NCBI GenBank assembly: GCA_916610825.1
Contig: OU744452.1
Span: 12,442,110-12,506,109 of the forward strand
DNA from: Haliclystus octoradiatus
Lineage: Eukaryota; Cnidaria; Staurozoa; Stauromedusae; Haliclystidae
DNA length: 64,000 bases
Reading direction: 5' to 3'
How positions within the stretch are numbered: the stretch's first letter is position 1; each line of letters starts with the position of its first letter. A program made the translations under genes and the position numbers. A model generated the notes under the pieces. The model worked only from the letters and a program-made list of their open reading frames with translations, was not told the DNA's origin and ran no database searches. Shown piece after piece: positions 34,222 to 44,960 of the stretch.

Positions 34222-34375
34222 GTATGTTAACAAATTTTATAAACCAATATTTTAGAGAAATTTTAAATCAAATTTAAAGGAGATGACATTAAAACAAACG
34301 TATGGTATTGCTTGAAGCAAGCAGAAAAGTTATAATCTGAGATATGCACCTAGGAGCTTTACGAGTTAGACCTGG

Positions 34376-35188
34376 AAAATCCAATATATGGTGGTAAAAT
34401 ATCCAGAAAGCCGACGCTGAAGAGTGGAGAGAAACTTCAGAATATCTGAAATGGCATTTAAAGTTCTCTGTGATGAATTACGCCCATTTATAGTAAAGAG
34501 AGCTACTCATCTACCATTGCCATTATCTGTAGAAGCACAGTTAGCCATAACTTTATATTGCCTTTCCGATGGTGGGAGAATGAGAAAGACAGCTAATTCG
34601 TTTGGGGTTACCTCCTGCACTGTGTCGTGCACTGTGAACAGAGTATGTAATGCTATCTCCCAACATTTATCAAAATATATATATATATATGTTCCTAAAA
34701 CTGAACAAGAGGTAACAGCTACTGCTGCAGAATATTTCAATCGTCATGGTTTTCCTCAGTGTATTGGTGCAGTTGACGGGACACATATTCCAATAAAAAA
34801 GCCCAAGGATAACTCAGTCTCTTATATCAACAGAAGAGGTTCCATAGCTTGAACGTACAGTGATTTGCAGATGAAAAGAATTGTTTCACAGATGTAGCTA
34901 TTTTATGGCCCTGTAGGGTACATGATACACGTGTGTTTGGTCAATCTAAACTTAATCGTATGTTAAAGGAGGAGATAATCAACCCTAGCAATTTTTGGCT
35001 ATCGGTTGTCATCCGCCAGAATGGTAATAGAATGTGCGTTTGGTAGACTAAAGGCAAGGTTTCGTTTCCTCGCATTTCCTATTGATCTGAAATTAGAAAA
35101 TGGCGTTAAAGCTATACATTCTTGTTTCATTCTACATAATTTTTGCGAGATGAATGGCGAACGAGTTGATGATGATGTTTGCACCTAG
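34376..35188 (+). pseudogene. Harbinger/PIF transposase (HARBI1-like), frameshifted
   Basis: RNFRISEMAFKVLCDELRPF, AQLAITLYCLSDGGRMRKTA and FGVTSCTVSCTVNRVCNAI form the N-terminal helix-turn-helix part. FPQCIGAVDGTHIPIKKP holds the first catalytic Asp. In other frames, AILWPCRVHDTRVFGQSKLN holds the second Asp and MVIECAFGRLKARFRFL the Glu. The order and spacing match HARBI1-like DDE transposases. A TATATATATATATA-like tract lies inside the frame near 34677. Frame changes near 34850 and 35000 kill it. Confidence 0.8.
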
Positions 35189-35325
35189 TGAAGATTGCAG
35201 GATTTGCAGGCATCCTGCCATAGTACCTGCCACACTTTCCATGGCTTTTGACATCTTTTCAGCATGAGCCAGTAATTTTTTATCAGTATCATCCGCCTGT
35301 TTGATTAATTTACGTTTTCAAATCT
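35130..35325 (-). pseudogene. Possible Harbinger partner (Myb/SANT-like protein) C-terminus
   Basis: On the minus strand KRKLIKQADDTDKKLLAHAE, KMSKAMESVAGTMAGCLQIL is an amphipathic segment like the C-terminal end of the Myb/SANT DNA-binding protein that Harbinger elements encode beside the transposase. It converges on the transposase 3' end, a common Harbinger layout. The DNA-binding part is missing, so the call rests on position and composition. Confidence 0.4.
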
Positions 35326-36200
35326 AAAATCTACATCCTCTCCAAAGTAAAAATCTCGCTTTGCCCGAGAGCTGGGCGTCATTCTCCGCTCCCTTTGATC
35401 TCTTAAAAATCCAGCAATGGCTGGCCTCTCGTAACTCCAATTCAATTCTCGGTATGCAAGAAAAAGATCTCTTACAAAAAGAGAAAGGTTACAAACTTTG
35501 CCTGGAAGGATATTTGCCTTATACAGACATGAACATCTCTCGAATCTCTGCTGACATTACAAGGGCTGTTACGGTTCGTGTTGACCGTAAGAATCTAAGA
35601 ACCCTCATTGACTTTGAAACAATTTAATTTAATAATCTGTTAGACCTTGATAATTTGTTAGTAATGATTATGATGGTACGATTTGAAAGGTGAGCACCTT
35701 CGTTGAAGCTCAGTTAGTTTTGTTGTGATTAATCTTGATTTTGTTGTGAATAGTAAAATGTACAGTTTTCATGTAATACTTATGTTGCTATTAAAATTCA
35801 AGAGTTTTTAATAAGCCTATTCTACCCTAACCATACTGTTTATTATACAAATGATGTATCAAAAGGCTTATAGCTTGATTATTGTGTGTATGCATGTATG
35901 GATCTATAAATTTCAAAAACATATATCAGTACTGATTGTTTTGTACAATGTTGTTAATCATCATACATTCTATTCTGTTGATTTCATCTGTGAATAAAAG
36001 TAGTAAGTATATATCTCTTTTAGTGCTCGGAATGGCAAAAAAGTGCGCATAAACAAGATAGTCCAATTTACAATGTTTTTTTTATATGCGAGTATCGTAT
36101 AAACATGTCCAGGGGTTTGTCGGGTAAATTTAGCCCCCCCCCCATGAAGAGATAAGTTACGGCCGTGAACATGACATCCCAACACTGGTAATACTTCAAC
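35326..36200. other. Unassigned; one unknown 88-codon frame
   Basis: A plus frame at about 35361-35627 (FDLLKIQQWLASRNSN, YLPYTDMNISRISADITRAV) ends in TAA. No family recognised and no ATG at its start. It could be an exon remnant. A C9 run occurs near 36135. Nothing else is supported. Confidence 0.3.
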
Positions 36201-36204
36201 ACTT

Positions 36205-37091
36205 CAAAAAATCAATCAACAGCATTAAAAAGAATTCTACAATTACCAAACAGCACACCCTATTGGGGGAATTCTGAAAGAAGTTGGTATGTGGCCCATC
36301 AGTATGTACATAGCCCATCAACGCCTAATACTTTTGCAAAGCATAATAACATCAGACGACGAACGATTGGTTAAAAAAATCTTGTTAGAACAGATAAATC
36401 AAGATAAAGAAACAAGCTGGTACGGTGAAGCCAAACGAATTGCAAAAGAACTGAAAATAGATGAATTGGAAGCAATCAGGGCTGCGAAGCAAGAATGGAA
36501 AGAAATTATAAACGAAAAGATACAGGAGGAAGTGAAAAGAATAAGTACTGACAAAGAAAAAAGATGAAGAAGTTAAGATACCAGAAGAAGCAGCAATATG
36601 AAAGGCAGGAATATTTAAAATTAATAGGAATAAGTGAAGCAAGTGAGTTAATGAAGTTGAGACTGCAAATGTCTGATATAGGAAACAATCTAGAATATCA
36701 GAGAATGTGTTGCTGCGGACCAGAACTGGAGTCTATAGAACATTTAATTGAATGCATAGCTGTGAAGAAAATGACTAAAGACGAGAAAGATAATGAACCC
36801 ATAACAATCAATGACATAGAGCAAGTAGAACTACACAGTCTTAAAAAAGCAAACACTTGGATAAAAATGTACATAGACATGAGAAACGGAAGATAACCGG
36901 AAGAAAATCAAATTATCCCTGTAATTTAGTAGTAATAGCTGAATATAATGATTAAGTTAAAGTTATAAAAGATAAATATAAAAGATAGGTAAAGTTACAT
37001 AATTATGTAAATTTTAGCCTTGTACTCATTTATGATGTGCTTGCCATAGTATGGAAAAGAGGGCACGTGACAATACAATACAATACAATAC
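36205..37091 (+). pseudogene. LINE C-terminal fragment with (CAATA)n tail
   Basis: ALKRILQLPNSTPYWGILKE, GMWPISMYIAHQRLILLQ and TSWYGEAKRIAKEL are the region after the RT in some LINEs. After a frame change at about 36565 come NNLEYQRMCCCGPELES and IEHLIEC, a CxC...H...C knuckle near the C-terminus. A stop at 36894-36896 is followed by about 170 bp of untranslated sequence and four to five CAATA units (37071-37091), which look like the 3' tail. The clade (R4/Dong or NeSL-like) is a guess. Confidence 0.6.
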
Positions 37092-37255
37092 AGAAAAAAC
37101 ACTCCAGATATATCTTCTTTGTCACCATGGCTCTGTTTGTCATTCGTCAGAAACAATTAATTTCGTGAAAACTTTTTCACGCGATTGATGTAAATCTCAA
37201 AATCTGGACAACATACAATATTTAGAAACTTTAAACATAACCACTGCTTCGTTTC

Positions 37256-37803
37256 AAAATGATGCAGACGATGATCAAGATCGTTCGAGAATCTCTTGAT
37301 GTTATGGCAAGCGCATACAGCAACACATCATCAGTAGAAGAGTGGCAAACGCTCTTGTCAGAGGTAACATATTTAGTGAATAAATTGGAACATCCAACAA
37401 TTTTGCCTTTCTAAGCACGTACATTTTATATAGATAACACTATCATATTTAATCTACAAAGGACGGCATCCCATTGCCCAATAAGCCTTTGTATTTAGAT
37501 GACGGCGTGTATACCAATACTCACGTAACAAAACTGTCAGCAAGAAAATTTATTAGATGTATCCATGGTCATCAACAAGTCAGACTCCTGATACTAGTCC
37601 AATGCAGGAAAAAACGTCATATAATGCAATACCAGTTAACAGTCTTCCATCGTACCAGCAGCATAAGTCAAATAACAAAAAGGAAAATCAGATGCATCAG
37701 GAAAATGAGAACAGTAATCAACTGAACAATTCACGTGACAGATTCAATCGTCAACAAAATATACAACAGGGTGACCATGTTCTAGTCTCTGGACATCGAG
37801 GGT
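37256..37803 (+). CDS. Uncertain host-gene exons
   Basis: MMQTMIKIVRESLDVMASAY, then SVEEWQTLLSE, runs to a consensus donor (CAGAG|GTAACA) near 37370. From 37557 a frame rich in Asn, Gln and Ser (SYQQHKSNNKKENQ, NNSRDRFNRQQNIQQ) follows an acceptor-like ATTTATTAG. The composition is like a disordered region of a regulatory protein. I could not join the pieces in phase, and no known domain is visible. Confidence 0.25.
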
Positions 37804-37890
37804 AATCCTAATTATAATCAACAAATGCGCCATTATCATTATTAAGGCCCTGCGATGGGTGTGTCATATTTAGGCCAACATGGGAAACCA

Positions 37891-37895
37891 GCCAT
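37891..37895. repeat. Target-site duplication GCCAT (left)
   Basis: GCCAT immediately before the 5' LTR is repeated immediately after the 3' LTR (44818-44822). Five-base duplications are usual for BEL/Pao integration. Confidence 0.9.
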
Positions 37896-38166
37896 TGTTT
37901 CAATCATATTAAATAACTTTTTTAGTTTTGTTATTATTTTATAGCCAAATAGCCATTATGCTTTGACCTTAAATATTTAGCCTCCTTTTCATGAAAAGAG
38001 CACATGGATTAATTTAGAAAGTGAAAAGTGCAAACTGTTGAAATTAAAACAACAATTTTACATTATTAATTAGATTTTTATTATATCATTTTATATGTCT
38101 TGATGTTTATAATAAAGTTTACTTAAACTAACTACCTGTTTATGGTTTTTTGTGATGATCAAAACA
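37896..38166 (+). repeat. 5' LTR of BEL/Pao element
   Basis: Starts TGTTTCAATC and ends GATCAAAACA, so it has TG...CA limits. AATAAA lies at 38111-38116. It matches the 3' LTR over its full 271 bp by eye. Confidence 0.95.
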
Positions 38167-38277
38167 TTTTAATTTCAACAAATCGCTATGGCATGGAGAT
38201 AACAAATGAAAAGTTAAAGGAATCATCAAAGCAAACAGGGTAAAAGTGTTGCTATATATTTACAGTACAGTACTAAA

Positions 38278-41200
38278 ATGAAGACAAGAGCACAGCTAAC
38301 TGAACAATGGAATTTATTAAAGGACTCATCCATAAAATTAACAATTGATGGTGAGCAGATTAATTATCTTCCTCTACCTGAAAACGAAAAAGTATGTGAT
38401 ACTATAGATTTAGTTGAGGAGTTTATAGAAGTCCTACAAAGAGAAAAAGAGACAGTCAACAGTGACTTAAAAAGATTTCTTGCTCGACTAAAGCTTAGAG
38501 TAATTCAAATTCAAAGGAAAACTGAACTAATATGTGAGTTAAATTATTTTAAAAAGGCTGAACTGCCAGCAATGTGTATCGCACTTGTTGATGAAGAAAG
38601 TGGCACATTGTCTGAGGTGAAAATTAATGTCTTGAAGCGAAGGCTACAAAATTGGAAGCATGACATAGAACTTCATGAAAGTAAATATGACAATTGCTAC
38701 AAGTTATTATGTGAAATATGTGATGATAGACATTGGCCTGAAGAAACATCAATTATCGATATTTTAAATGCTGAAGAACAATTATTTGCTGAACCATTGT
38801 ATACATGGTCTGTTTTTGGAGGAAATTTTATAGATGAAGACCTACTAGTAATTATTGAAAAACATGTAATTGCATTATATTCAATTGAAGATCCGCGTAA
38901 TACCCATCAATGTATCAACAATTTGTTATCATTGGCAGAAAAAGGAGAAAACTTCACAGAAAGTAAAAGGAATGATAATATTGCTGAACAATTCCATATT
39001 AATCCCATTTCAACGAATCAAAATCGTTATTTATCTCCGGATGGGAATGAGGTTAGATCTCCTTCTAATTTGTCAACTACATCAAGTATAGACAGTGCAG
39101 AATTAAATGCAATGCCAGCAGAAACAAAAGCAATCACCCTGAAGGTTAGAGGGGCTGTGAAATCGTTGAGAAGGTTAAAAAACCAATTGAAATCAGATCC
39201 AACTACTGCTAACGACAAATTGTTCAGAGCAAATGTTAATACTTTGAATAATGAGGTAACACATTGCGAATTGGAAATCAACCGGATTGAATTTCCGCCC
39301 GCAGAGGCAGAAAAATGGCTTGAAGAATGCTTAATTCTCATTGATGAACTGGGAAGAACATGCAAAGAAGCAGATGCAAGCAAAAGAGACAATGAGAAAA
39401 AAGACAAGGAAATAGAATTAAACAGCAAAAATCTTGCCGAATTCAACGGAGAATATAGTAGTTATATAACATGGAAAAAACAGATATTGGAAACACTAAA
39501 TGACTCCAATAAACCCAAAAGATTATGGAAGATGATAATATCAAATTCATGTTTTAGAAGATTGCATGGTGCAGCATTGGTGATGGTCAATAGAGCAATA
39601 ACTGAAACAACACAATGGGACAATTTCATTGATGAGCTCGATCCATCATTTGGAGAACCAAGCATGGTTTCAAACCATATGGCAAAAAGAATTGAGGAGA
39701 TAAAGAGACCAACTGGAAATGGAGATCCATTAGCTGTGGAGATGATGAAGACTTTTCTAGCTATCAATACAGATTTAGATGCCTGTCAAATAAAAGAAAT
39801 GGTTATACAGAAAGGGCTAGTTGAGGAATCATTTGATAAGCTACCACCAGCTGTAAAAGATTATGTTTCAGAAAGAAAATATCTAAAGAAACCATTAGAA
39901 ATTTGGGACTTGATTATTGAGGGTTTCACAACAAAGAAACATTATTTAATGGCAAACAGAGATACATATTATACTCTCAACAAAGGTAACTCTAACTCAA
40001 AGCTTCCTAATAAGAGAGAATACTATAATAATGCCTCAATGAAACACGTGGAAGCTGTAGATAGAATTGATGATAGTACTGAACAACTATATGATCCATG
40101 TTATTTATGCAATGAAAAACATGCAGTATGGTCACGTGACTGCAAAAAATCAGGAAAAAACTTGACAAAAGAAAGATACGAAAAACTGAAGTTTATGAAA
40201 GTATGTTTAAGATGTGGAAAAAGAGAGGAGATATGTGGTGGAACCTGCAACGGGAAGTTTAGAAACAGAAATGGGCAGCTAAAAATGTCTGACTGCAAGA
40301 AATGCAACAAACAACTCCACTTCAGATTGTGCAATTGTAATATTGCTGAAGAAAATGATAACAACAGCAATTCAACTGGCAGTGTAAAGATATCCAAGAG
40401 CAGCATTGGGGACTCTATAGCTCAAACCGAAGAAGTGAAAATAATAGACCCCGAAACAAATGAAATATTTTATGCAACCTTACAATACGATAGTGGATCA
40501 CAAAGATCTTGGATTCAAGCAGACTGTGAATTGCCTGGAGACTACATTACCACAGAACATCTTAGAGTTCAAGGTTTTGCAGGAACTGTTTCAAACGAAA
40601 AAGATTTTGACATATTTTCCTATATAATTGAGGTCAATGGTATCAAAAAGAAGATAGAGGTTACCAAATATGAAGGCTTGGCAGATGTACCAAAAGGAGA
40701 AATCATGATACCAATTGAATGGAGAGATCAGCTAAATAAGAAAATGTATAAAGTTACTGGAAGAAAAATTGATATTTTACTAGGAGCTGATTACCAAGGA
40801 CTACATCCTGAACAGCTGCAAATCAAAGGAAACTTGGTGCTTTTTAAAAGCAAAATAACTGGAAATTGTTTAATTGGTGGTTCAAACAGAAGGTTAGAAA
40901 CTGTTTCATGCAAGCCAGTAAAAGTGTTGTCAGACACAGAGAAACTCAAACTGTTCATGGATGTTCTTACGTGTGAATCCTTGGATTTGACTGACAAAGA
41001 TGATATGCTAAGGTTACAAAAAGAAGACGAAGATATGTATGCCTCTCTGGAGCACAAAGATGGCAGATGGTATGCAAATTATCATTATTATGAGAAACTG
41101 AAAACACTCAAAGAAAATAAAACATCTGTTGAAAGAATGATGAGAACAATTATAGCAAAACTAAACAAGAGACCAGAATTGCAAACAAGCGTTATTGAAC

Positions 41201-44200
41201 AAATCAAAGGGAATTTAGAGCGAGGTCACTGGGTTCCTGTTACAAAACTCAATCTCGATATAAAATTACAGAAACATTACTTGCCATGGAATTTTGTAAT
41301 CAACGAGAAAAGTGTATCTACTCCTGTAAGATTAGTCACAAATAGCTCACATAAAGATGAAAATGGACTAAGTCTTAATGAATGCCAAGTACAAGGATCA
41401 TCTAATATTGGTGACTTAAGAAAGGTCCTATTGACATTGAGAACCTCGCAAAACATATCCATTGGTGATCTTTCCAAGTACTTTAACTCTTTCAAACTGC
41501 CTGATGCAGATATTAGTCTACGAAGATTGCTTATTCCAAGCTCACTTGTTCCGGAAGAGTGGAAAAAGTATATCACTTTAGATGCCCCAAGTCTGGAAGT
41601 TGTAGAAGCAAGCATGCCTTTTGGCGACAGTGCAGCTGCATGGCTTGCTGTTCTGGGCAGAATAAAAAATGCCGAAAAATTTTCTCACCTAGTACCATTA
41701 TTCAAAGACAGAATTTTGAAGGTCTTCCTATATCAAAGCTATGTCGATGATTGTGTAGTCACGGGAAAATGGGACGAAGATCTAGCACCACTTCTAGCAG
41801 GCATGAAGAAAGTTGCTGAAGCTGGTGGATTTTCATTCAAAGAGTTCAACTGTGTTGGAGACAACAAAAAGGAGAAAACGCTTGGCTACATCTGGAATTC
41901 AAAAGAAGACAACCTCATGCTGAAAAATTGGTTCAATCTTGGTAAGAAGGACAGAGGCAAGAAATTAGACATTGATCTGACACCAGAAAATGTGAATAAT
42001 AAAGTCATGGCATCATTCACAAAAAGGGACACAATATCTTGTCAAGCTCAAATATTTGATCCATTAGGATTGTTTTTACCAATGACAATTAAATTACGCT
42101 TATTTTATGGTGAAGTATGCTTGAGACATCCTGGACATGATCGTGATTCATGGAATATCGAAATAGATGATGATCTAAAAGCCAAGTTCATCCAAATATT
42201 CATGCAACTATGGAAAGCAAAGGAAATAGCATTTCCAAGAAGTACAATACCAAAACATGTAATTCAAAGTGAAAAGGTCGAGGTTATGCTAGCAACGTTC
42301 TGTGACGGTGGCGACAGAGCATATTCTGCATGTATTTACATAGTCGTCAGAGTTGAAGATGGATTTGTCTCTCACTTACTCACAGCTTTGGCAAAGACTT
42401 CTGGAACAAAGAGGCTCTCTATACCAAGAATAGAGCTTTTAGGAGCAGAGCTTGGAGTTAAACTATGGAAAAAGACAAAAAACAATCTTCCAAGTGAAAT
42501 TGAAGTCATTGAAAGTAGATTCTTTACTGACTCAACTATAGTTTTGAGGCAATTACATTCCCATTCTGGCTGCTTCAATACCTTTGTTGGCATCAGAACA
42601 GAGTTTATAAAGTCAGATACTAACCTATGTGATTGGAGATATGTTAAAAGTGGTGATAATCCTGCTGATTTGGCAACTAAGGATAAAGCAAACGTCGAAG
42701 ACCTCACATCTGACAAGTGGACCCAGGGAGGATTCCTATCAAGCCCAGAAAATGAGTGGCCAGTAAAAGTTGTCAATGACTTACCCAAACTTAATGATTC
42801 CTTGCCAGATCAGGCAAAAGAATACAAAACAGCTACTGAAGTGGCGAACACGAAGGTTACAACAAAGATAATTTCATCAAAGAAGACATCAAAGAGTATT
42901 ATAGAGCAAACCAAAATTGGACAAGACATAATAAAGAATGCAAAGTCATGGACAGCCGCAATTAACACATGTGCATTAGTTTTGAAGGCATGTTATATAT
43001 TCAAGTCATCAATTAAGAATTCATCAGATGGAGAATGTGAAACTGCACCTGCTCGTTTTATCTTCGCAAAAAGGATGTTGATACAATCAGCTATGCAAGA
43101 TACAAAGGACATGCTCAGAAGGACAAAAATCTCATCTTATGACGTCGTAGAAGGAGATGATAACATAATTTATGCAATTGGGAGAACTCTAGAAGCAGTT
43201 GGAGAAACAAAATTGCCTATTATTGATGGCTCTTCAAAGACTGGAAGCCTAATCCTCTATCAGTATCATAAGGATTGGGGCCATGGCCATTCAGTAAAAC
43301 GTGTCGAAGCAAAATTAAGAGAGTCCTTTTATGTGCCATTCTGTCAGAAGAGACTTGAAAAAATACGAAAAAGATGCTACACCTGTAAGAAGATAGATTC
43401 AAAAACTCTTCCTCAGAAGATGGGTATTTTACCTGAAAGAAGAACCAACTTGGTAACACCATTCTTTTCAATACAAGCTGATATAGCAGGACCATTTATT
43501 GTTAAAGATGCTGTTAAACAAAGAACTCGCATGAAGCATTGGTTGTTCTGCGCTACCTGCGAAAGTACTAGAGCAACGTTTGCATGTGCCTTAGAAGACT
43601 ATGGAGCAGCAAGTGTACTAAGGGCTTTGGATGCTTTAAAAAATCAGCATGGAAGTTTTGCGTATGTTCATTCTGATCTTGGATCCAATTTGGTCAAAGC
43701 TGGGAAAATTCTGGAAACACAATTTAATGAAGTGAAAAAGGCTGTTGCATCATCATACAAGAATGTGGAGTGGGTGTTTGGTCCAGCAAAAGCACCTTGG
43801 GTACAAGGTACAGTTGAATCCATGATAAAGTTGTTGAAAATTGAAAAGAAAAGAGAGAAGTTAATGAGTGGTGACAAGATTTTAACGAGCTTACAGTTTG
43901 ATCAAGTAGTGCGAGGATGGGCGAATATGGTAAATAATAGACCACTGGTGTATAACCCAGAAATTGGACAGGCTATCACTCCAAACCAACTGCTGCACGG
44001 AAGAAGTCTAGATCATAACGTTGATACTTCTGAAGGAGTTTCAGGTCGGCATCTAGAAAGATTTAAAGATGTGCAGTTGCAAGTTAAAAATTGGTGGAAT
44101 ATTTATACTGAGTGTGTAAGAAAGGATCATTTGAGAAAATGGAAGACAGAGCAAGAAAATTTAAAAGAAGGTGATATTGTTTGCCTACTTGACATCCCTT

Positions 44201-44403
44201 CTAGAACAGGATTTTACAAATTAGGGACAATTCTGGAAGTTTACGCTGGAAAAGACGGCCTTGTTCGAAGAGTTTCTCTAAAGTATTACAACTCCACTGA
44301 TGGTAATTGTCGGCCACAAATAGTAACAAGACATGCCAATACATTATCCTTAGTATACAGTGTGAATCAGAACACAAATGATGACATGGACAAAGACAAT
44401 TGA
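38278..44403 (+). CDS. BEL/Pao gag-pol polyprotein, 2041 aa, intact
   Basis: Domains in order. Gag lies in residues 1 to about 600, with the EFNGEYSSYITWKKQI block (DUF1759-like) near 385. Cys/His knuckles are at about 607-690 (CYLCNEKH, CLRCGKRE). Aspartic protease, with LQYDSGSQRSWI near 737 and ILLGADY near 835. RT, with motif A region NISIGDLSKYFNSF and YQSYVDDCVV (YVDD from residue 1155). RNase H, with ATFCDGGDRAYSA, IPRIELLGAEL, FFTDSTIVL and NPADLATK (Asp, Glu, Asp, Asp at about 1343, 1386, 1417, 1462). Integrase, with HHCC (YHKDWGHGHS, CYTCKK, 1664-1705), then IQADIAGPF, VHSDLGSNL and GTVESMIKLL (Asp, Asp, Glu at about 1734, 1799, 1846). C-terminal DUF5641 at about 1935-2005. The product is cut into virus-like particle and replication proteins. 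There is no stop or frameshift, and no env gene follows. Confidence 0.95.
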   Translation: MKTRAQLTEQWNLLKDSSIKLTIDGEQINYLPLPENEKVCDTIDLVEEFIEVLQREKETVNSDLKRFLARLKLRVIQIQRKTELICELNYFKKAELPAMCIALVDEESGTLSEVKINVLKRRLQNWKHDIELHESKYDNCYKLLCEICDDRHWPEETSIIDILNAEEQLFAEPLYTWSVFGGNFIDEDLLVIIEKHVIALYSIEDPRNTHQCINNLLSLAEKGENFTESKRNDNIAEQFHINPISTNQNRYLSPDGNEVRSPSNLSTTSSIDSAELNAMPAETKAITLKVRGAVKSLRRLKNQLKSDPTTANDKLFRANVNTLNNEVTHCELEINRIEFPPAEAEKWLEECLILIDELGRTCKEADASKRDNEKKDKEIELNSKNLAEFNGEYSSYITWKKQILETLNDSNKPKRLWKMIISNSCFRRLHGAALVMVNRAITETTQWDNFIDELDPSFGEPSMVSNHMAKRIEEIKRPTGNGDPLAVEMMKTFLAINTDLDACQIKEMVIQKGLVEESFDKLPPAVKDYVSERKYLKKPLEIWDLIIEGFTTKKHYLMANRDTYYTLNKGNSNSKLPNKREYYNNASMKHVEAVDRIDDSTEQLYDPCYLCNEKHAVWSRDCKKSGKNLTKERYEKLKFMKVCLRCGKREEICGGTCNGKFRNRNGQLKMSDCKKCNKQLHFRLCNCNIAEENDNNSNSTGSVKISKSSIGDSIAQTEEVKIIDPETNEIFYATLQYDSGSQRSWIQADCELPGDYITTEHLRVQGFAGTVSNEKDFDIFSYIIEVNGIKKKIEVTKYEGLADVPKGEIMIPIEWRDQLNKKMYKVTGRKIDILLGADYQGLHPEQLQIKGNLVLFKSKITGNCLIGGSNRRLETVSCKPVKVLSDTEKLKLFMDVLTCESLDLTDKDDMLRLQKEDEDMYASLEHKDGRWYANYHYYEKLKTLKENKTSVERMMRTIIAKLNKRPELQTSVIEQIKGNLERGHWVPVTKLNLDIKLQKHYLPWNFVINEKSVSTPVRLVTNSSHKDENGLSLNECQVQGSSNIGDLRKVLLTLRTSQNISIGDLSKYFNSFKLPDADISLRRLLIPSSLVPEEWKKYITLDAPSLEVVEASMPFGDSAAAWLAVLGRIKNAEKFSHLVPLFKDRILKVFLYQSYVDDCVVTGKWDEDLAPLLAGMKKVAEAGGFSFKEFNCVGDNKKEKTLGYIWNSKEDNLMLKNWFNLGKKDRGKKLDIDLTPENVNNKVMASFTKRDTISCQAQIFDPLGLFLPMTIKLRLFYGEVCLRHPGHDRDSWNIEIDDDLKAKFIQIFMQLWKAKEIAFPRSTIPKHVIQSEKVEVMLATFCDGGDRAYSACIYIVVRVEDGFVSHLLTALAKTSGTKRLSIPRIELLGAELGVKLWKKTKNNLPSEIEVIESRFFTDSTIVLRQLHSHSGCFNTFVGIRTEFIKSDTNLCDWRYVKSGDNPADLATKDKANVEDLTSDKWTQGGFLSSPENEWPVKVVNDLPKLNDSLPDQAKEYKTATEVANTKVTTKIISSKKTSKSIIEQTKIGQDIIKNAKSWTAAINTCALVLKACYIFKSSIKNSSDGECETAPARFIFAKRMLIQSAMQDTKDMLRRTKISSYDVVEGDDNIIYAIGRTLEAVGETKLPIIDGSSKTGSLILYQYHKDWGHGHSVKRVEAKLRESFYVPFCQKRLEKIRKRCYTCKKIDSKTLPQKMGILPERRTNLVTPFFSIQADIAGPFIVKDAVKQRTRMKHWLFCATCESTRATFACALEDYGAASVLRALDALKNQHGSFAYVHSDLGSNLVKAGKILETQFNEVKKAVASSYKNVEWVFGPAKAPWVQGTVESMIKLLKIEKKREKLMSGDKILTSLQFDQVVRGWANMVNNRPLVYNPEIGQAITPNQLLHGRSLDHNVDTSEGVSGRHLERFKDVQLQVKNWWNIYTECVRKDHLRKWKTEQENLKEGDIVCLLDIPSRTGFYKLGTILEVYAGKDGLVRRVSLKYYNSTDGNCRPQIVTRHANTLSLVYSVNQNTNDDMDKDN

Positions 44404-44546
44404 TAATAGAAACAAGGAAAACAGATGGCACCTATAAAATTGAAAAGGTTATCGCATTCGATATGTTGACATGCTGGACTCTTTATTATTATAGTTACAT
44501 ATTTACCCATTACTCGTAAAGAGATCCAACATCCTTGGTTTCTGAG

Positions 44547-44817
44547 TGTTTCAATCATATTAAATAACTTTTTTAGTTTTGTTATTATTTTATAGCCAAA
44601 TAGCCATTATGCTTTGACCTTAAATATTTAGCCTCCTTTTCATGAAAAGAGCACATGGATTAATTTAGAAAGTGAAAAGTGCAAACTGTTGAAATTAAAA
44701 CAACAATTTTACATTATTAATTAGATTTTTATTATATCATTTTATATGTCTTGATGTTTATAATAAAGTTTACTTAAACTAACTACCTGTTTATGGTTTT
44801 TTGTGATGATCAAAACA
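44547..44817 (+). repeat. 3' LTR of BEL/Pao element
   Basis: Same 271 bp as the 5' LTR. It starts 143 bp after the gag-pol stop. The stretch just before it (GGTTTCTGAG) is a poor polypurine tract compared with the other BEL/Pao copies here. Confidence 0.95.
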
Positions 44818-44822
44818 GCCAT
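44818..44822. repeat. Target-site duplication GCCAT (right)
   Basis: Perfect repeat of 37891-37895, directly after the 3' LTR. Confidence 0.9.
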
Positions 44823-44960
44823 CATCAAAAAATACGCCTCAACAGTGGATGCCAATACTTCCTTGGATGGATATAAATTATAATAAAAGTAATCAAATGG
44901 TACAACCTACTCATTCACCGCATAGTAACCCAGATTACATCAAAGACATTATAATATATA
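44823..44960 (+). CDS. Uncertain exon continuing across the BEL/Pao insertion site
   Basis: The plus frame reads SSKNTPQQWMPILPWMDI followed by NQMVQPTHSPHSNPDY, rich in Asn, Gln, Pro and Ser like the frame left of the insertion. LPWMD recalls a Hox-type PWM hexapeptide, but no homeobox was found in the window. A possible donor is CATA|GTAACC near 44930. It then runs into an (AT)n microsatellite. Weak evidence. Confidence 0.25.

Larger units (their letters stand above)
37896..44817 (+). mobile_element. Complete BEL/Pao LTR retrotransposon
   Basis: 6922 bp between perfect 5-bp duplications. It has two 271-bp LTRs, a 111-bp leader, one gag-pol frame of 2041 codons and a short 3' untranslated part. 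The LTRs look identical base for base, and every enzyme motif checked is intact, so insertion must be recent. A primer-binding site could not be assigned with confidence. Confidence 0.95.

Noticed and set aside
44823..44960. Hox gene suggested by LPWMD
   Set aside because: No homeobox (WFQNRR region) was found in the window and the surrounding frame is not Hox-specific.
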